DNA of 64,000 nt from Sporisorium sorghi (GCA_023212695.1 JALCCG010000030.1:58649-122648); one strand, 5' to 3'; shown: positions 18,786-28,839, numbered from the stretch's first letter. Made by a program: numbers and translations. Notes: generated by a model not told the origin, from the letters alone.

Positions 18786-20010
18786 GGCGACGAGCTGAGA
18801 CGAAGGAGGATTGTGTTGATGGTTGAGGACGGACACTTCACAAAAGACGTCAGGTGCTTAAGTAGCTACTGTAAGCTGAATTGAGGCGAGGGTCTCAAGG
18901 AACGCATTGCCTATCCCACATCAGAGCAAGGTTGCTAGCTCGGTGTCGCGGAATGGCCTAGACACTCACTTGAGCTGCATGCAGTAATTTATTATACACC
19001 TTCTGCATGCGAACCACAGACGGTGATACTGTAACCAGTGGGCCGTTGACGAGAACCGTAAGCAAGAGAATCGCACTCAACCCTCTGTACCTCTTACCAT
19101 CTCACCTCTTTGACTTAGCTATCGCCACCGGTCTCCACCAGTCTTGTTGCCTAGCTTCCACCACCTCACCTCCTCCATCTGACTGCATGAAACCGCTATT
19201 GTGTTCATTTGCTCGATCCCCCTCGTTAAAGCCCCTACGTTGGGCTAATAGCCTCGTAGCGCTGGAGCGAATGCATGCGGCTCGCTTTGCAACTCATTAA
19301 CGCATCCTGTGCCGCTCGTATACCTCTGTGGGAGAGCTACTAGGACGGAGCAACGGATGTTTCACTGCAACGCAAAAGCAAATGCATGTGTGCGGGCACA
19401 CTTTCATTTCAGTACCACCGGATGTCGGTACCGCTTTGTCAAGAAACCTTTTCATTCACAGACCGAGCTCGAGCTAGCGCGACCCTTCCAGCCCGGTTCG
19501 ATGAGACCCTGCATACGCGAGCTGTGTTGAGCCCGGCTCAGCGATGTGCAGCGCTACTTCAAGCGTGGGACTGTGTCCGTGAGCTGCGTGCCCGGCTCGC
19601 AATCCCCCTGCAGATCTCACTCAAGACCTTGCCTGATCGCCGAGGATGAGCAAGATCTCACATCAATGAAGATGTTTTGGGGTCTAAAAGCCGACCTGTG
19701 TCATTGAGCTGCGCACCCCTCTCAAAAGCACCTGCCGCGCGCTCATGTACTCGGCTCGCCTAATGACCCGGCTCGTTCGGCTGCTCAAATCCTCAGTCTG
19801 TTGTCAAACTCTCATTGCATTGGCTGTCTCTCGAAAGTCAGTGCCGGAGACACCTGCCTTGCCTCAGTCGCGATCCCGTCTCTGATTTCCTCTTGCAAGA
19901 CAAGGACGGCCCAACAGACCAGCTCTTTAGCTTCTGGAATGAACTGATTGCAAGGTGGAAAAGATTCTCTTGAATGACTTAGGTGGAAGGGTTCTCTGCC
20001 GCGTGTAATG
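18786..20010. other. Largest array gap, with transposon-like motif relics
   Basis: 1.2 kb between E7 and E6, the longest uninterrupted spacer in the array. It carries several copies of a CCCGGCTC-type motif; the best is 19581-19598, 16/18 identical to the palindrome found near both ends of the Harbinger element. No coding sequence supported. Confidence 0.5.
19519..19780. mobile_element. Possible decayed Harbinger-type terminal region
   Basis: At least three CCCGGCTC cores lie here. GAGCTGCGTGCCCGGCTC (19581-19598) and GAGCTGCGCACCCCTCTC (19706-19723) resemble the 18-bp subterminal palindrome GAGCTGGGTACCCGGCTC of the 26-30.6-kb transposon. No terminal inverted repeat or transposase was found, so this is tentative. 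Confidence 0.3.
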
Positions 20011-20976
20011 CTAATTCGAAGGAGCTTCAGGTTGCAAAGACAATCCTTCAGCTTTATTGGAAGTGACAATCTTCATGGTAACGGTCCTCGGGTCGTGGAC
20101 CATCTTGTTGAACAGCGTTTTTGGGCAATGGTAAAACCCTAGAATCACGAGTCTTGAACCTTGATCGCCCGTTTTGAAGACGACTAGGGTTCGTTCGACA
20201 ATATTGAAGCTCTTGGTCTCGATATGGTTGGGAAAGTAGCGAACCAAGACCTCTCCCACCTCTTGACCCGGCACTTGAAATCTGACCTTGTGTAGCTTCG
20301 ACCTCAACGTCAATACCTCCCAACGATTCTGCAAGAACATATTGGCTCCTCCTGGCCAAATCAGGAGTCTCATTGGTCTTACCCAAGCATGTTTCGGTAT
20401 TTCCTGTCCAAATCCGGCGAAGCTGTAATAGGTGGCGTCGAACCAACGAGACCTTGCCCATACGACATCGTCTGGTAGCTTCCAGAGACCATCAGAGCCA
20501 GGAACGAGAAGATTCCTGTCAAAGAATGGATCGAGCTGTGGCAGGGGTCGCGCATCTTGAACTGCCTGCGCAGGCCTTGAAGCCGTTGCGGCATCGGTCA
20601 AGGCAAAGGCATAGGCATAGGCATATGCGGTGTTCGGTGCGGTAGGATTGCTCCAAATGGGAACAGTACTTGAAGAGGCCGCCAGCGTATCTCGGAACGG
20701 GGAGGAGACTGAGTGGGAGAAGACGACCGAATCTCCCGAAAGCGTTCCAGGGTGTAGATCAGCGGGGAATGATATCGAATGCTGCCAGCTTCCTGCTTCG
20801 GGGTGAACATCTGCGGTGTAGGACGGTCCGAGAGTCAAACCGTTCGACGGCCCGTGCTCGAAGATCGATTCGGCGACTCTCGCGACTTGCGCGATTGGCC
20901 GAATTGGCGGCAGCTTTCCGGACACGAGCACAGGATGATACCAGAAGAAGCATAAGATGAGGATGAGGGGCGTCAT
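20011..20976 (-). CDS. E7: secreted array protein, single-domain form
   Basis: 321 aa, ATG at 20976. Signal peptide MTPLILILCFFWYHPVLVSG. The mature N-terminus (LPPIRPIAQVARVAESIFEHGPSNGLTLGPSY) closely parallels E8. A short linker follows, including an alanine/tyrosine run encoded by a small repeat (AYAYAYAFA, near 20610). The C-terminal domain reads LPDDVVWARSRWFDATYY, EVGEVLVRYFPNH, LVVFKTGDQGSRLVILGFYHCPKTLFNKMV. The W-F/L-x-x-x-Y block plus VRYF/RYH plus the G-x-x-L-x-x-L-G-F-Y/F-H core define the E6-E11 subgroup. Unknown function. Confidence 0.85.
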   Translation of the reverse strand: MTPLILILCFFWYHPVLVSGKLPPIRPIAQVARVAESIFEHGPSNGLTLGPSYTADVHPEAGSWQHSISFPADLHPGTLSGDSVVFSHSVSSPFRDTLAASSSTVPIWSNPTAPNTAYAYAYAFALTDAATASRPAQAVQDARPLPQLDPFFDRNLLVPGSDGLWKLPDDVVWARSRWFDATYYSFAGFGQEIPKHAWVRPMRLLIWPGGANMFLQNRWEVLTLRSKLHKVRFQVPGQEVGEVLVRYFPNHIETKSFNIVERTLVVFKTGDQGSRLVILGFYHCPKTLFNKMVHDPRTVTMKIVTSNKAEGLSLQPEAPSN

Positions 20977-21680
20977 CGCTGCTTCAGGCGCTTCAATGAG
21001 GTGATAGTCGAGAAGAGCGAGTCTATCTGCCTCCTTCGCCTTTTAACCGTGCACGCTGTGTGTGTGTGGCAAACCTTTACCGCGGATATGTGAACTCAGG
21101 GTTGTCGGTGGTCCCCTCCAAGCTCACTGGTCCCACAACCGTATCCACCCCATTGATGGCAACGGTTGTTGACCACGCTTTGAATCTATCAACCGGCCAC
21201 CCAAGCACAGTCAGGCTGAGCATGAAAGTGATGTCGAAGGCGGACAGATATTTCTTCTCTGTGCATGCAGTATCACAGTGATACGCCCCACTTACTGAAC
21301 TGAAGGGCCGTCAAGTGATATCTGTTCTAAGAATGCTCAAAGTGTCGGGAATAGGCAGCTTGAGAAGCTTTGTTGATTTCTAATGAAACGATGCTCATTG
21401 CTTTTCTCTCTATGGCTCTGATTTCAGGTATCGATTGAGCGTAAATGAGCCAGTCAACTTGGTGGACGCTCAATGCAGTCAAGCAGCGAAAGAGCGGGGA
21501 CACAAACCAATCAGGCCAAGAATATGCAGGTGGGGAAATCAACACAAGAAAGATCGAGGATGCACTCTGCACAGATGATCACTGTCTACGGCTTGCCACT
21601 ATGCCTTTCTCACATTCGTGCTAGAGTTGAGTGTTAAATTTGTCACTGTTTGGCATTCTTGCAGTCTGATGAGAGGATGC
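20977..21680. other. Intergenic between E8 and E7
   Basis: E7 promoter side (TTAAAA about 65-70 nt upstream of its ATG) and E8 3' flank. Nothing else recognised. Confidence 0.5.
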
Positions 21681-22793
21681 CTAAGAGGTACCACTCGTTG
21701 GGATGCTTGGCCTCCGTGTGTGAACCCTGGCAGATCTACCGCTTAGCTGTTTTGGGACCAACTGGAGTGGTGCGGGTTCCTTTGTCGCTGAGACGAAGAA
21801 ACGTCGAGACTTGTCAAAGTTGGTGATATCTTCTATCACGGTATCGGGGCAATGATAAAGGCCGAGGAACGCTAGACTTGATCCCTCTTGCATCGTCTTG
21901 TAGGCGGCGAGTGTACTTGGCGGGAACTGGACGCCATGTCCGTCGTCGAATGCTCTTGAAAAATACCGCACTAGCACTTCCCCCTCCACCTTGACCTGGC
22001 CGTACTTGCCCGTGGTCGCTGTGAGTGTCATCGCGTACACGTGTGACCTGGCAAGGAAGAGAGCACGCGTGTTCGCCGCAATAGTCTGCTGAAGAGGCTC
22101 CGGCAGTGTCATTTTTATGGGGGCGTTCCATGGATATCTGTTTCTCCTTTCCAAGGTGAACTCCTGGTAGGCGGCGTCAAACCATTCAGAGTCAACGTGT
22201 TGGACAGCCGCCGGTAGCGTCCATTCTTCCCCTTTTTGGTGGTTTTCTTGGAGCTGAGGGATGTACTGGTCAAGATTTCTGGGAGGGGAAGCCTCAGGAT
22301 AAAAGCGCTTGTACAAGTCCAGAGCGAGGGCGGGTGGGCCAGGAGCCTCGTTAAGAGCCTGTTCTGGCCTCACATTTGACGACGGGTGGGCCTGGCGGGA
22401 AGAAGAAGCATCGTTGCTCGCCGAATCCGCAAGGGGAACATGAGATGGAGATGCCATCCAATGCGTCGGTCCCTCGTGCGCAGGCCGAAGATTGTGAAGA
22501 GGCAATAGGTCTGAGTGGGTGACGGCGGGAGGATCTCTCGAAAGTGGCATGTGAGGCTGCCAGCTTGAAGCTTCGATGTGAGAATCTGCAGGGTAGGATG
22601 GTCGAAGGGTCAGCTCCGTTGAGACATGCCCATGGGGTGGAGCGAGGGCCAAGTCCGTTGAGACATGCCCAGGGTCGAGAAGGTCGCGAGCAAAGTCCCC
22701 AATTTGCTCCAACGGTCGAGTCGGCGGAGGTGCAAAGACTTGCATGGGCTGAAACCAAAGGCAGCAGCACAAGATGAAGAGGGCCAACGCCAT
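21681..22793 (-). CDS. E8: secreted array protein, single-domain form
   Basis: 370 aa, ATG at 22793. Signal peptide MALALFILCCCLWFQPMQVFA. The mature N-terminus PPPTRPLEQIGDFARDLL is followed by a fresh 13-residue duplication (GHVSTDLALAPP then GHVSTELTLRPS). The linker is Pro/His/Ser-rich. The C-terminal domain includes HVDSEWFDAAYQEF, VEGEVLVRYF, STLAAYKTMQEGSSLAFLGLYHCPDTVIEDI. It is longer than E7 by an Arg/Ser-rich tail. A TATAAA box lies 80-85 nt upstream. E7 is its nearest paralogue. Confidence 0.85.
   Translation of the reverse strand: MALALFILCCCLWFQPMQVFAPPPTRPLEQIGDFARDLLDPGHVSTDLALAPPHGHVSTELTLRPSYPADSHIEASSWQPHMPLSRDPPAVTHSDLLPLHNLRPAHEGPTHWMASPSHVPLADSASNDASSSRQAHPSSNVRPEQALNEAPGPPALALDLYKRFYPEASPPRNLDQYIPQLQENHQKGEEWTLPAAVQHVDSEWFDAAYQEFTLERRNRYPWNAPIKMTLPEPLQQTIAANTRALFLARSHVYAMTLTATTGKYGQVKVEGEVLVRYFSRAFDDGHGVQFPPSTLAAYKTMQEGSSLAFLGLYHCPDTVIEDITNFDKSRRFFVSATKEPAPLQLVPKQLSGRSARVHTRRPSIPTSGTS
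22615..22671 (-). repeat. 39-bp duplication in E8
   Basis: An 18-nt segment (TCCGTTGAGACATGCCCA on the plus strand) occurs at 22615-22632 and again at 22654-22671, an in-frame 39-nt period adding 13 residues. Confidence 0.8.
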
Positions 22794-23361
22794 CTTTGCC
22801 TAAAGAGATGGCTGGTGATGTTGGAACATCGAGGAGAAGTCAAGCAGCCCTGTGAGCTTTGTTGTGCGGAACTTTATACGACTTTCACTCCCAGTCACGC
22901 ACCGTAAACCACTGACTTTAGCCTGTGATCTCAGAGAAGAAGCTTGGCAGGACTCCACCGAGGCTGCATCGCTAGTCAACATCCCGCCAACGGTCCCACT
23001 CCGATTCCCGGTTGGAGCTCAACAAACAAGAATGGTGGGCAGACAAAGCATGAAGAGGGTGAGGCCGGTAACGTAGCAACAATGAATGGTGCATAGGCGG
23101 CCACAGCTCGGAGCAGTTGGTGCATCGCAGGGACCCACCCGCCCACTATCTTGAAGGACCCACCGACGGAAGCCGTGGATGTGAGCAACGCTCGAATGAA
23201 GTCTCAAGAGGACGAGTGCGACCGAAGTCGACCTACCTGCAAACAGCCGTCAAGTCCAACGAGAACGAGCAAAACTGGGCCAAAAGGAACATCGATTGAG
23301 ACGGAACGAAGCACAAGCATGCATATCTGGAAAGCATCAGCTGAAGTCAATCGGAATAGAT
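22794..23361. other. Intergenic between E9 and E8
   Basis: E8 promoter side with its TATA box and the E9 3' flank. No gene recognised. Confidence 0.5.
22873..22878 (-). promoter_or_regulatory. TATA box of E8
   Basis: TATAAA on the minus strand, 80-85 nt upstream of the E8 ATG. Confidence 0.55.
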
Positions 23362-24591
23362 TCACACCGAAGGGGCTTCACTCGTAGAGGCGACGGCGGC
23401 TGAAGCCTTTTTCAGAAGAAATCTCGCTCGTCCTCCAGCACCGGACCTGTCCTTGGAAAACGTTAACTGCTGTGACTTAGGGAAACTGTTCAAGAGCTTC
23501 CGGAATCGTCTCTGGCTAAGGTGGAAAGCGCCAAGCAGAGCCAGCTTTTGACCACGATCAGCTGTGCTCCAGAATGTCACAAGGCGAAGAGTCCGATCCT
23601 TCACGTCCATCGCATCTTTCTCGTCCTTTGCGTCCTTAATCCATTTGAGTCTGTCATGGAATCTTACCAGAAGCTCCACGGGATGATCTATTCCGGCTGC
23701 AGCCAGCCATTCGTTGGGAACGAGCACATCGTAAATAGCGCCGCTCCCTTTAAAGATAGATCTCGGTCTTGAAAGGAGTTTTGCCATCTCCTGGTCCGTA
23801 AAGTCCAATTCCTTGAACGAAGCTTTGGGCACCCTCGATGATAGCTTTACAAGAGATCGCTGATAAATGATGCTGAGCCATGGGGAACGAATGAACGTGA
23901 TCTCGGATGGCAACATCAGTTCATGTTCTTTGGTTGGCAATCGGAGCTCGTTAGGAATGAGAAAGTCGACCTGAGGAGAGGCTGTTCTGTCGAAGGCTTC
24001 TTGGATTGGTGACGAGCTGATGGCCTCAACATCTGGATGCATCGGTGATGGAAGAGGCAAGTCGACTTCATCAAGGTCACCATGAATGCTCGGCGAGAGA
24101 GGAGGTGAGTGGAGTCTCTCGGGGTCGTTCTGGATCGGAGAAAGAGGAGTTGAACCGAGTCGCTGAGGGTCTTGAAAAACTGCAGAAGGAGGCACGGAGC
24201 TGCCTGGGCCTCCGTGATTGAGGGTGGGAACGTCTGGTAGGGAGTCATGAGGAGACCTTGGATGGGAGACCGGTTCGGAGGGAGGCACCGCCGGATGGGG
24301 AACCGAATATCTTGCAAAAGGAGAGGTGTTAGAATGCCGAAACGAATTCGTGCCAATGGCTAAAGGAGGGAATCCAAGGGCCCCATCCAATCGTTGGGAG
24401 CTGGATGAGGACGGCTGAGACAAATCTTCCCACCCTGTGCGAAAGGCATTCGTGATAGCTCCAGCGTCCGGACTGTGCTCTGAAAAGTGACCAATGGCTT
24501 GTCCGAAATGATAGTATCTCCACATTGGGGATGCGCTTCCGAGGATGGCAAAGAAGCCCAGATGGGCTGCAACGAGGAGGATGAACCGCAT
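23362..24591 (-). CDS. E9: secreted array protein, single-domain form
   Basis: 409 aa, ATG at 24591. Signal peptide MRFILLVAAHLGFFAILGSASP. The mature N-terminus has IGHFSEHSPDAGA, matching the EH-x-P-(D/N)-A motif of E10/E11. The linker (to ~residue 215) contains imperfect PPLSPI/PPLSPS/LPSPM repeats. The domain begins LPSEITFIRSPWLSIIYQR and continues with KLLSRPRSIFKG, VPNEWLAAAGIDHPVELLVRFH, LRLVTFWSTADRGQKLALLGAFHLSQRRFRKLL. A short Lys/Asp-rich insertion (DAKDEKDAMDVKD) is unique to this copy. Strongest similarity in the window is to E11 and E10, implying recent duplication. Unknown function. Confidence 0.86.
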   Translation of the reverse strand: MRFILLVAAHLGFFAILGSASPMWRYYHFGQAIGHFSEHSPDAGAITNAFRTGWEDLSQPSSSSSQRLDGALGFPPLAIGTNSFRHSNTSPFARYSVPHPAVPPSEPVSHPRSPHDSLPDVPTLNHGGPGSSVPPSAVFQDPQRLGSTPLSPIQNDPERLHSPPLSPSIHGDLDEVDLPLPSPMHPDVEAISSSPIQEAFDRTASPQVDFLIPNELRLPTKEHELMLPSEITFIRSPWLSIIYQRSLVKLSSRVPKASFKELDFTDQEMAKLLSRPRSIFKGSGAIYDVLVPNEWLAAAGIDHPVELLVRFHDRLKWIKDAKDEKDAMDVKDRTLRLVTFWSTADRGQKLALLGAFHLSQRRFRKLLNSFPKSQQLTFSKDRSGAGGRARFLLKKASAAVASTSEAPSV

Positions 24592-24949
24592 TGTGAATCA
24601 GTCTGCCGAGGAAGAGAATATGAGTGAGTAGGTGAAAGTGAACGTCTGGATCAGCTCTACTTATGTACGTCCTTTACCGAAGGGGTCAGCGTCATCGGCC
24701 CCACCAACAAGCTTACGATGATACCAAAACGTGTGGTCCCACTTTGGCACCTCGCGCGGGAAATGAAGTGCAAGAGTAAGTGGACAAGAGCCAGCTAGGC
24801 TGCCACCTGCGGGGCGTGGGTAGGTCCCGCACTGTGCTGGTGGGAAGTGAAAGGATCTCATACGCTGTCCGCATCTCGCACGGCCTGCAGACAAAATGTG
24901 GTAACAACGATGCATTTCGAGAACAGAGGTGGAGCCAGTGCAGAACAGA
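24592..24949. other. Intergenic between E10 and E9
   Basis: E9 promoter side (ATAAG-type box about 70 nt upstream of the E9 ATG) and E10 3' flank. Nothing else seen. Confidence 0.45.
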
Positions 24950-25936
24950 TCAAGAGTGTTCGACTCGCGCGGATGAAGCTTCCGGCTCTGTTGGAGGCTT
25001 TGGAACCAGGTACAGCCTCTCCGCCAAGTAGGGATTATCGTCCCAGCGGTTGAGAAGCGCAAATGTTTCTACACCAGGAGCTTCCTGCATGAACTTTTTC
25101 CAGCTTGGCGAGCTCATATGGAAAACGCCAAGTAAAGCTAGCTTCGAGCCACCCTCGATCGTACTCCAGAACGATACGGTGTCTGTGACTTCATCTCCCT
25201 CAAACCATGCGAGGTGAGAGTGTCTTCTAAACAGGAGCTCCATGGGCTCGTTCACGGGTGCGTGGAACCAAGAGGCCGGAATCTTTAGCTTGTAGACGTG
25301 CCCTCGAGGATAAAAGAAACTCTTTTCCGGGAAAAGCTTAACGAGTTGCTCCACCGGCAGCTCCACTGCGCGAAACGAACTGGCTCGATTCCGTGCTGGC
25401 AGCCTTGAAACGAGGTGCTGGTAAACGTCGTCGAGCCACGGTGAGGGTAAGTACGTCTTTTCGTGTGGCAGCTTGAGCCATCCGTCTCCAGCTGGATTTC
25501 TGAGCAAGCCCGAGAACTGGAAGTCGATCAGGCGGGGGACTGGTTTGCCAATTGCCTCTTGAGGGGGCTGAAGGGAGAGATCGGTTCTAATAGCCTCCGT
25601 GTTTTGAAAGGATATGTTGAGGAAAATGCCAGGCTGTGACGCGAACGGCGACGTGTCAGAAGGCGTAACAGAAGGGTTGCCGCCTTCAAAGGCCGAAGTA
25701 CTGCCTCCGTCTTGTTGTTAGGGAAGCGATGATAAAGGCTGAGGAGAAGAATGATACTGACTGCCTGGCAAAGAGGCATGCTCCGATTCTGTGCCGGTGG
25801 TGAGTCTTGCTGCAGCGTTAGGATCATGCTCTGAGATGGATCCGACGATGCGCTCGATTGCTGGCCCCGTCGGAGACGCACGCCCGACAATGGCGAGAAG
25901 GGTGAGTAGCACTGTCGTCAAAGGTAGGAGTCGCAT
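24950..25936 (-). pseudogene. E10: array gene with premature stop and disrupted promoter
   Basis: One reading frame from the ATG at 25936 to 24950, interrupted by a single TAA at 25718-25720. Upstream: signal peptide MRLLPLTTVLLTLLAIVGRASP and GSISEHDPNAAARL, as in E9/E11. Downstream in the same frame: KLPHEKTYLPSPWLDDVYQHL, PASWFHAPVNEPMELLFRRH, TVSFWSTIEGGSKLALLGVFHMSS, all conserved, so the stop appears recent. The TAA is followed by two CAA codons, so a single C-to-T transition in a Gln run would explain it. As it stands the product would be a ~72-residue secreted fragment. A transposon end sits about 90 nt upstream, in the place of the TATA-like box. Resequencing could still show the stop to be an error. 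Confidence 0.78.
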
Positions 25937-26021
25937 TGCTGTACGGTAGGGATAGAGGGTACGTGAAAACGACAATCAGTTGCGTGAGCAAAGAATGGCG
26001 CACTTCACTCCCATCGCTCTG

Positions 26022-26028
26022 TATTTAA
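26022..26028 (-). promoter_or_regulatory. TATA-like box of E10 at the transposon junction
   Basis: Minus-strand TTAAATA lies 86-92 nt upstream of the E10 ATG, at the spacing of the boxes of E4, E8 and E11. The transposon's left inverted repeat begins within it. Confidence 0.45.
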
Positions 26029-26070
26029 CGTGGTTGGTGTACTTATGGGACAGGTGTTTACTTGTGGGCC
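26026..26070 (+). repeat. Left terminal inverted repeat
   Basis: Matches the reverse complement of 30511-30558 over about 40 positions, with a GTAC insertion and a TT indel between the copies. Confidence 0.8.
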
Positions 26071-26166
26071 ACCGTCGGCGAAAACACACTGAGATTTTCC
26101 AAAATCCATAGGCTGTTTCAGCCGTTGAGGAAATTCGAAAATTAGAGAGGTTTTGGCGACTCACCT

Positions 26167-26242
26167 GAGTCGGGTACCCGGCTCATAAGCGAGCTGGGTG
26201 CATGGCGGTTGAGATGATGGTTTGGAGCTGAGTACTCAGCTC
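26167..26242. repeat. Left subterminal palindromes
   Basis: GAGTCGGGTACCCGGCTC (26167-26184) and the perfect palindrome GAGCTGAGTACTCAGCTC (26225-26242). Likely transposase or SANT-protein binding sites (inference from the superfamily). Confidence 0.65.
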
Positions 26243-26881
26243 GAGATGACCTTGCAACCCGAGTCAGGTTTTGGAATGAAAAATTTTTTCACAAAAACCA
26301 CGTGACTGAAAATATACGACAAAAATTACATGTTTGATGTGATTGGGTGTTGGATTGCACCGATATGAGTCAATTCCTCTGGTATACCCGATGGTAGTAC
26401 TCGTCATTGCGATCAGGCACAGGCTGCTCATTGCTGCTATGGTTAATCAAATGCTTTTCCCGTGACCTTATTTTGTTTGTGACTTCATTACCTTGCATAC
26501 CCACCCTTGTTTCTGGTCAAAGATGCCGTCGACGCTGCTCGTACGATCATGGAAAGCCATCACAAGCTCTGAAACCTCTTGCCAGGCATCCAGGCCTGGC
26601 TTATCAGCCTCACCGACAGCCAAAACCTCGGCAAAACCATGTCTGAGGACTTGACGTCCTTCGAGTGGGCTCCCAGCCCTTCGCCTCAGCCCTCGCAGCT
26701 CTTGCAGCCCTCACTCGTTGACCAGCTCACTCCAGTACGCCACAACCATGCTCATGTACATCGTTCTCAGCATGTACATAGCTCACAAGACTCAATGCAA
26801 GAATCAATGCCTTAGACTCTCAGGCACAGGCGTCAATGAAGGCGAGGGCAGAGTGGACCTTCTCATTGGGACTCTCGGTCG

Positions 26882-27904
26882 ATGGAGATCCTCATCAAGG
26901 CCATCGTCACCAACAATCCAAACCTTTGCCGTGGCAAATGTCTGCAGACTGCAGCATGGGACGAGGTCTGTGATGAGTTCAACTGGGCCTCAAGACAACA
27001 CGAGCTTCCACAGTGCCCACCTCGTGGCATCAAGTCGAAATGGAGGCAAATGGTTGCCGCTCGCAAGCAGAGGGTTAGGGTCAACACTCAGGCTTCTGGC
27101 ATTAGGGAGCTCACTGACGAGTATGAGGAGCTACTCGACGAGTATATCGAGACGGAATCTCTGGTCAGCTCGTCGGGTCGCTCCAGCTCCAACACCAACA
27201 CGGCAGCTGACGATTGCGAGCAGATGGCTCAGGATGCAGCCCGAGGTTCAGAGACACCGGTGCCGTGCCCAAGCTCGAGAGCTTCACAGCAGCCATCGCA
27301 ATTGACAACTCCGACCCCAGCATCAAGATCAATGACCTCACTCCGACACAGGCACTCATCACAGTCCTTCTCACAGGCTGGCTCAGACTCAGAAGGCAAC
27401 GGCTCCTTTTCATCGGCTCTGTCTTGGAAACAGGCCAGGCACACAGCAGCCAGTGCCATTGCCAAATTTGCAGAAGCAACCGAGAGGTTTCGCGAGTCGG
27501 AGAGGGAGTACAGGATGCAGCACCTCCAGGTCGTCCGGATGCAAGCCGAGGCTAGCATCGAGCTCTCCAAGTCGCAGGTGCAGCAAAACTCCCGCGTCTC
27601 AACGGAACTGCACGACAAGATCGGCAACCTGGAGGAGTACCAGGAGCGCTTCGAAGGCAGGATACGGGAGAACCAGAAGTGCCTCGAAGACATGTTTGCC
27701 ACCTTGCTCTCGAGGTTGCCGGGGCCGTCGATGTTGACAAGGGAACCAGCTTCAATGCAGCCCACACTCACCACCATCAGCCAGGAGTCCTTGCCCGTGT
27801 CTCAGCAGTATCGCAGCACCTCCATCGTATCAGATGCCAGCACACCACCGCATTGGCAAAGAGGCACCTGCCAGTGCTCACAGCCTCCTTGTTTCCCAAA
27901 CTAG
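26882..27904 (+). CDS. Myb/SANT-like DNA-binding protein of the transposon
   Basis: 340 aa from the ATG at 26882. The N-terminus (MEILIKAIVTNNPNLCRG, AAWDEVCDEFNWASRQHELP, IKSKWRQMVAARKQ) has the three-helix tryptophan spacing of a Myb/SANT-like domain. The first tryptophan (WDSRS) lies just before this ATG, so a 5' exon probably exists, perhaps from the ATG at 26640 (MSEDLTSFEWAPSPSP) spliced to an acceptor near 26840. A Ser/Thr-rich middle and a coiled coil (residues ~185-275, EATERFRESEREYRMQHLQ) follow. In PIF/Harbinger elements this partner carries the transposase to DNA and into the nucleus (known for the superfamily). Convergent with the transposase gene. Confidence 0.7.
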   Translation: MEILIKAIVTNNPNLCRGKCLQTAAWDEVCDEFNWASRQHELPQCPPRGIKSKWRQMVAARKQRVRVNTQASGIRELTDEYEELLDEYIETESLVSSSGRSSSNTNTAADDCEQMAQDAARGSETPVPCPSSRASQQPSQLTTPTPASRSMTSLRHRHSSQSFSQAGSDSEGNGSFSSALSWKQARHTAASAIAKFAEATERFRESEREYRMQHLQVVRMQAEASIELSKSQVQQNSRVSTELHDKIGNLEEYQERFEGRIRENQKCLEDMFATLLSRLPGPSMLTREPASMQPTLTTISQESLPVSQQYRSTSIVSDASTPPHWQRGTCQCSQPPCFPN

Positions 27905-27923
27905 CTCACATTGTAGTATCGCA

Positions 27924-27961
27924 ATCATGTATATACAGCTTGCATTGCAATCAAAGCTCGT
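27924..27961 (+). repeat. Direct repeat, left copy, flanking captured fragment
   Basis: Begins ATCATGTATATA and ends GCATTGCAATCAAAGCTCGT; matches 28840-28876 except for the central 5-6 nt. Confidence 0.85.
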
Positions 27962-27973
27962 GCTTGCCATCAT

Positions 27974-28644
27974 ATGATTGTCCTTTCGGAGAGTGAGAGC
28001 AAGGGCGAGTGCGACGCTGATGACGAGCCGTGCTCGTCCAAGGTTGATGTTGTCTTCCAGTCGTCCACTCATGCTCAGCTGCCATGGTTCGCCTCGGCGG
28101 ACGACGACAACTCCATCAACAAGGTGCAGAGTACTGTCAGCACAGATGTCGACCTCCTTGGCGAAGATGACGCCTACCTTGAGGACCTCACCCGCACAAC
28201 TCAGGTCAACGCCATCGACCTCAGCCAGCATCTGAGCGCTCCTGGCAACAATCTGGCAAAGCTCTTTGCACAGCTGCTTGACCCAGGAAGTGCGCCAACT
28301 TGCACCTCAAGAAGTTTGGTGACTTCATCCATCCAAGCATCTGCAGTACCCTCGAGGTTTCAAAGTGGGAGAGCAAGAGCTTCGTCAAGAAGTGAGCTCA
28401 GAAGTTCATCAATCTCTTCGATCTGTACGTTAGCAAGGCTTGCAAACCCGGCGAGCAGAACGATCATCTTCTCGAGATCTTCGAGCTCTTCATCGCTGAC
28501 CTGATGGACTGTATTGATCATCACGTTGTCGAAGGCGAATGCAGCGTAAGAGCCAAAGTACTACGGAGAATGCTTGTTGCGAATGATGATGGCGAAAAGC
28601 TAAGTACATGTGTGTGGCGCTCGATTGATAAGGCTGCGGGATGA
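27974..28644 (+). pseudogene. Decayed gene fragment captured inside the transposon
   Basis: Coding-like sequence with no counterpart in ordinary Harbinger elements. The first frame reads MIVLSESESKGECDADDE, then LPWFASADDDNSINK and APGNNLAKLFAQLLDPG. Near 28288 a one-base shift moves it to another frame (CANLHLKKFGDFIHPS, VSKWESKSFVKK). A TGA follows at 28393-28395 and the same frame then continues (QKFINLFDLYVSKACKPG, NDHLLEIFELFIADLMD) to a stop at 28642. The helical, cysteine-poor sequence suggests an internal piece of a nuclear or cytosolic host protein; I do not recognise the parent gene. Direct repeats flank it on both sides. Confidence 0.55.
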
Positions 28645-28839
28645 GGCTGTGCTCGACGCACTTTCTCGGCCGAGTAGCACGCCTCTCGTACGAAGCCGGT
28701 ACCCTCGAATCCCGCCGGTGACAGCATCGAGGTCAGACAAGCTCGAAGGTACGGCAAGTTTCTGTTCAAGCTCGACTGACCTTGAGGCCACGGCTAGCTA
28801 GCTCAACACCTCACATCGCGCAGACACACACACTCAATG

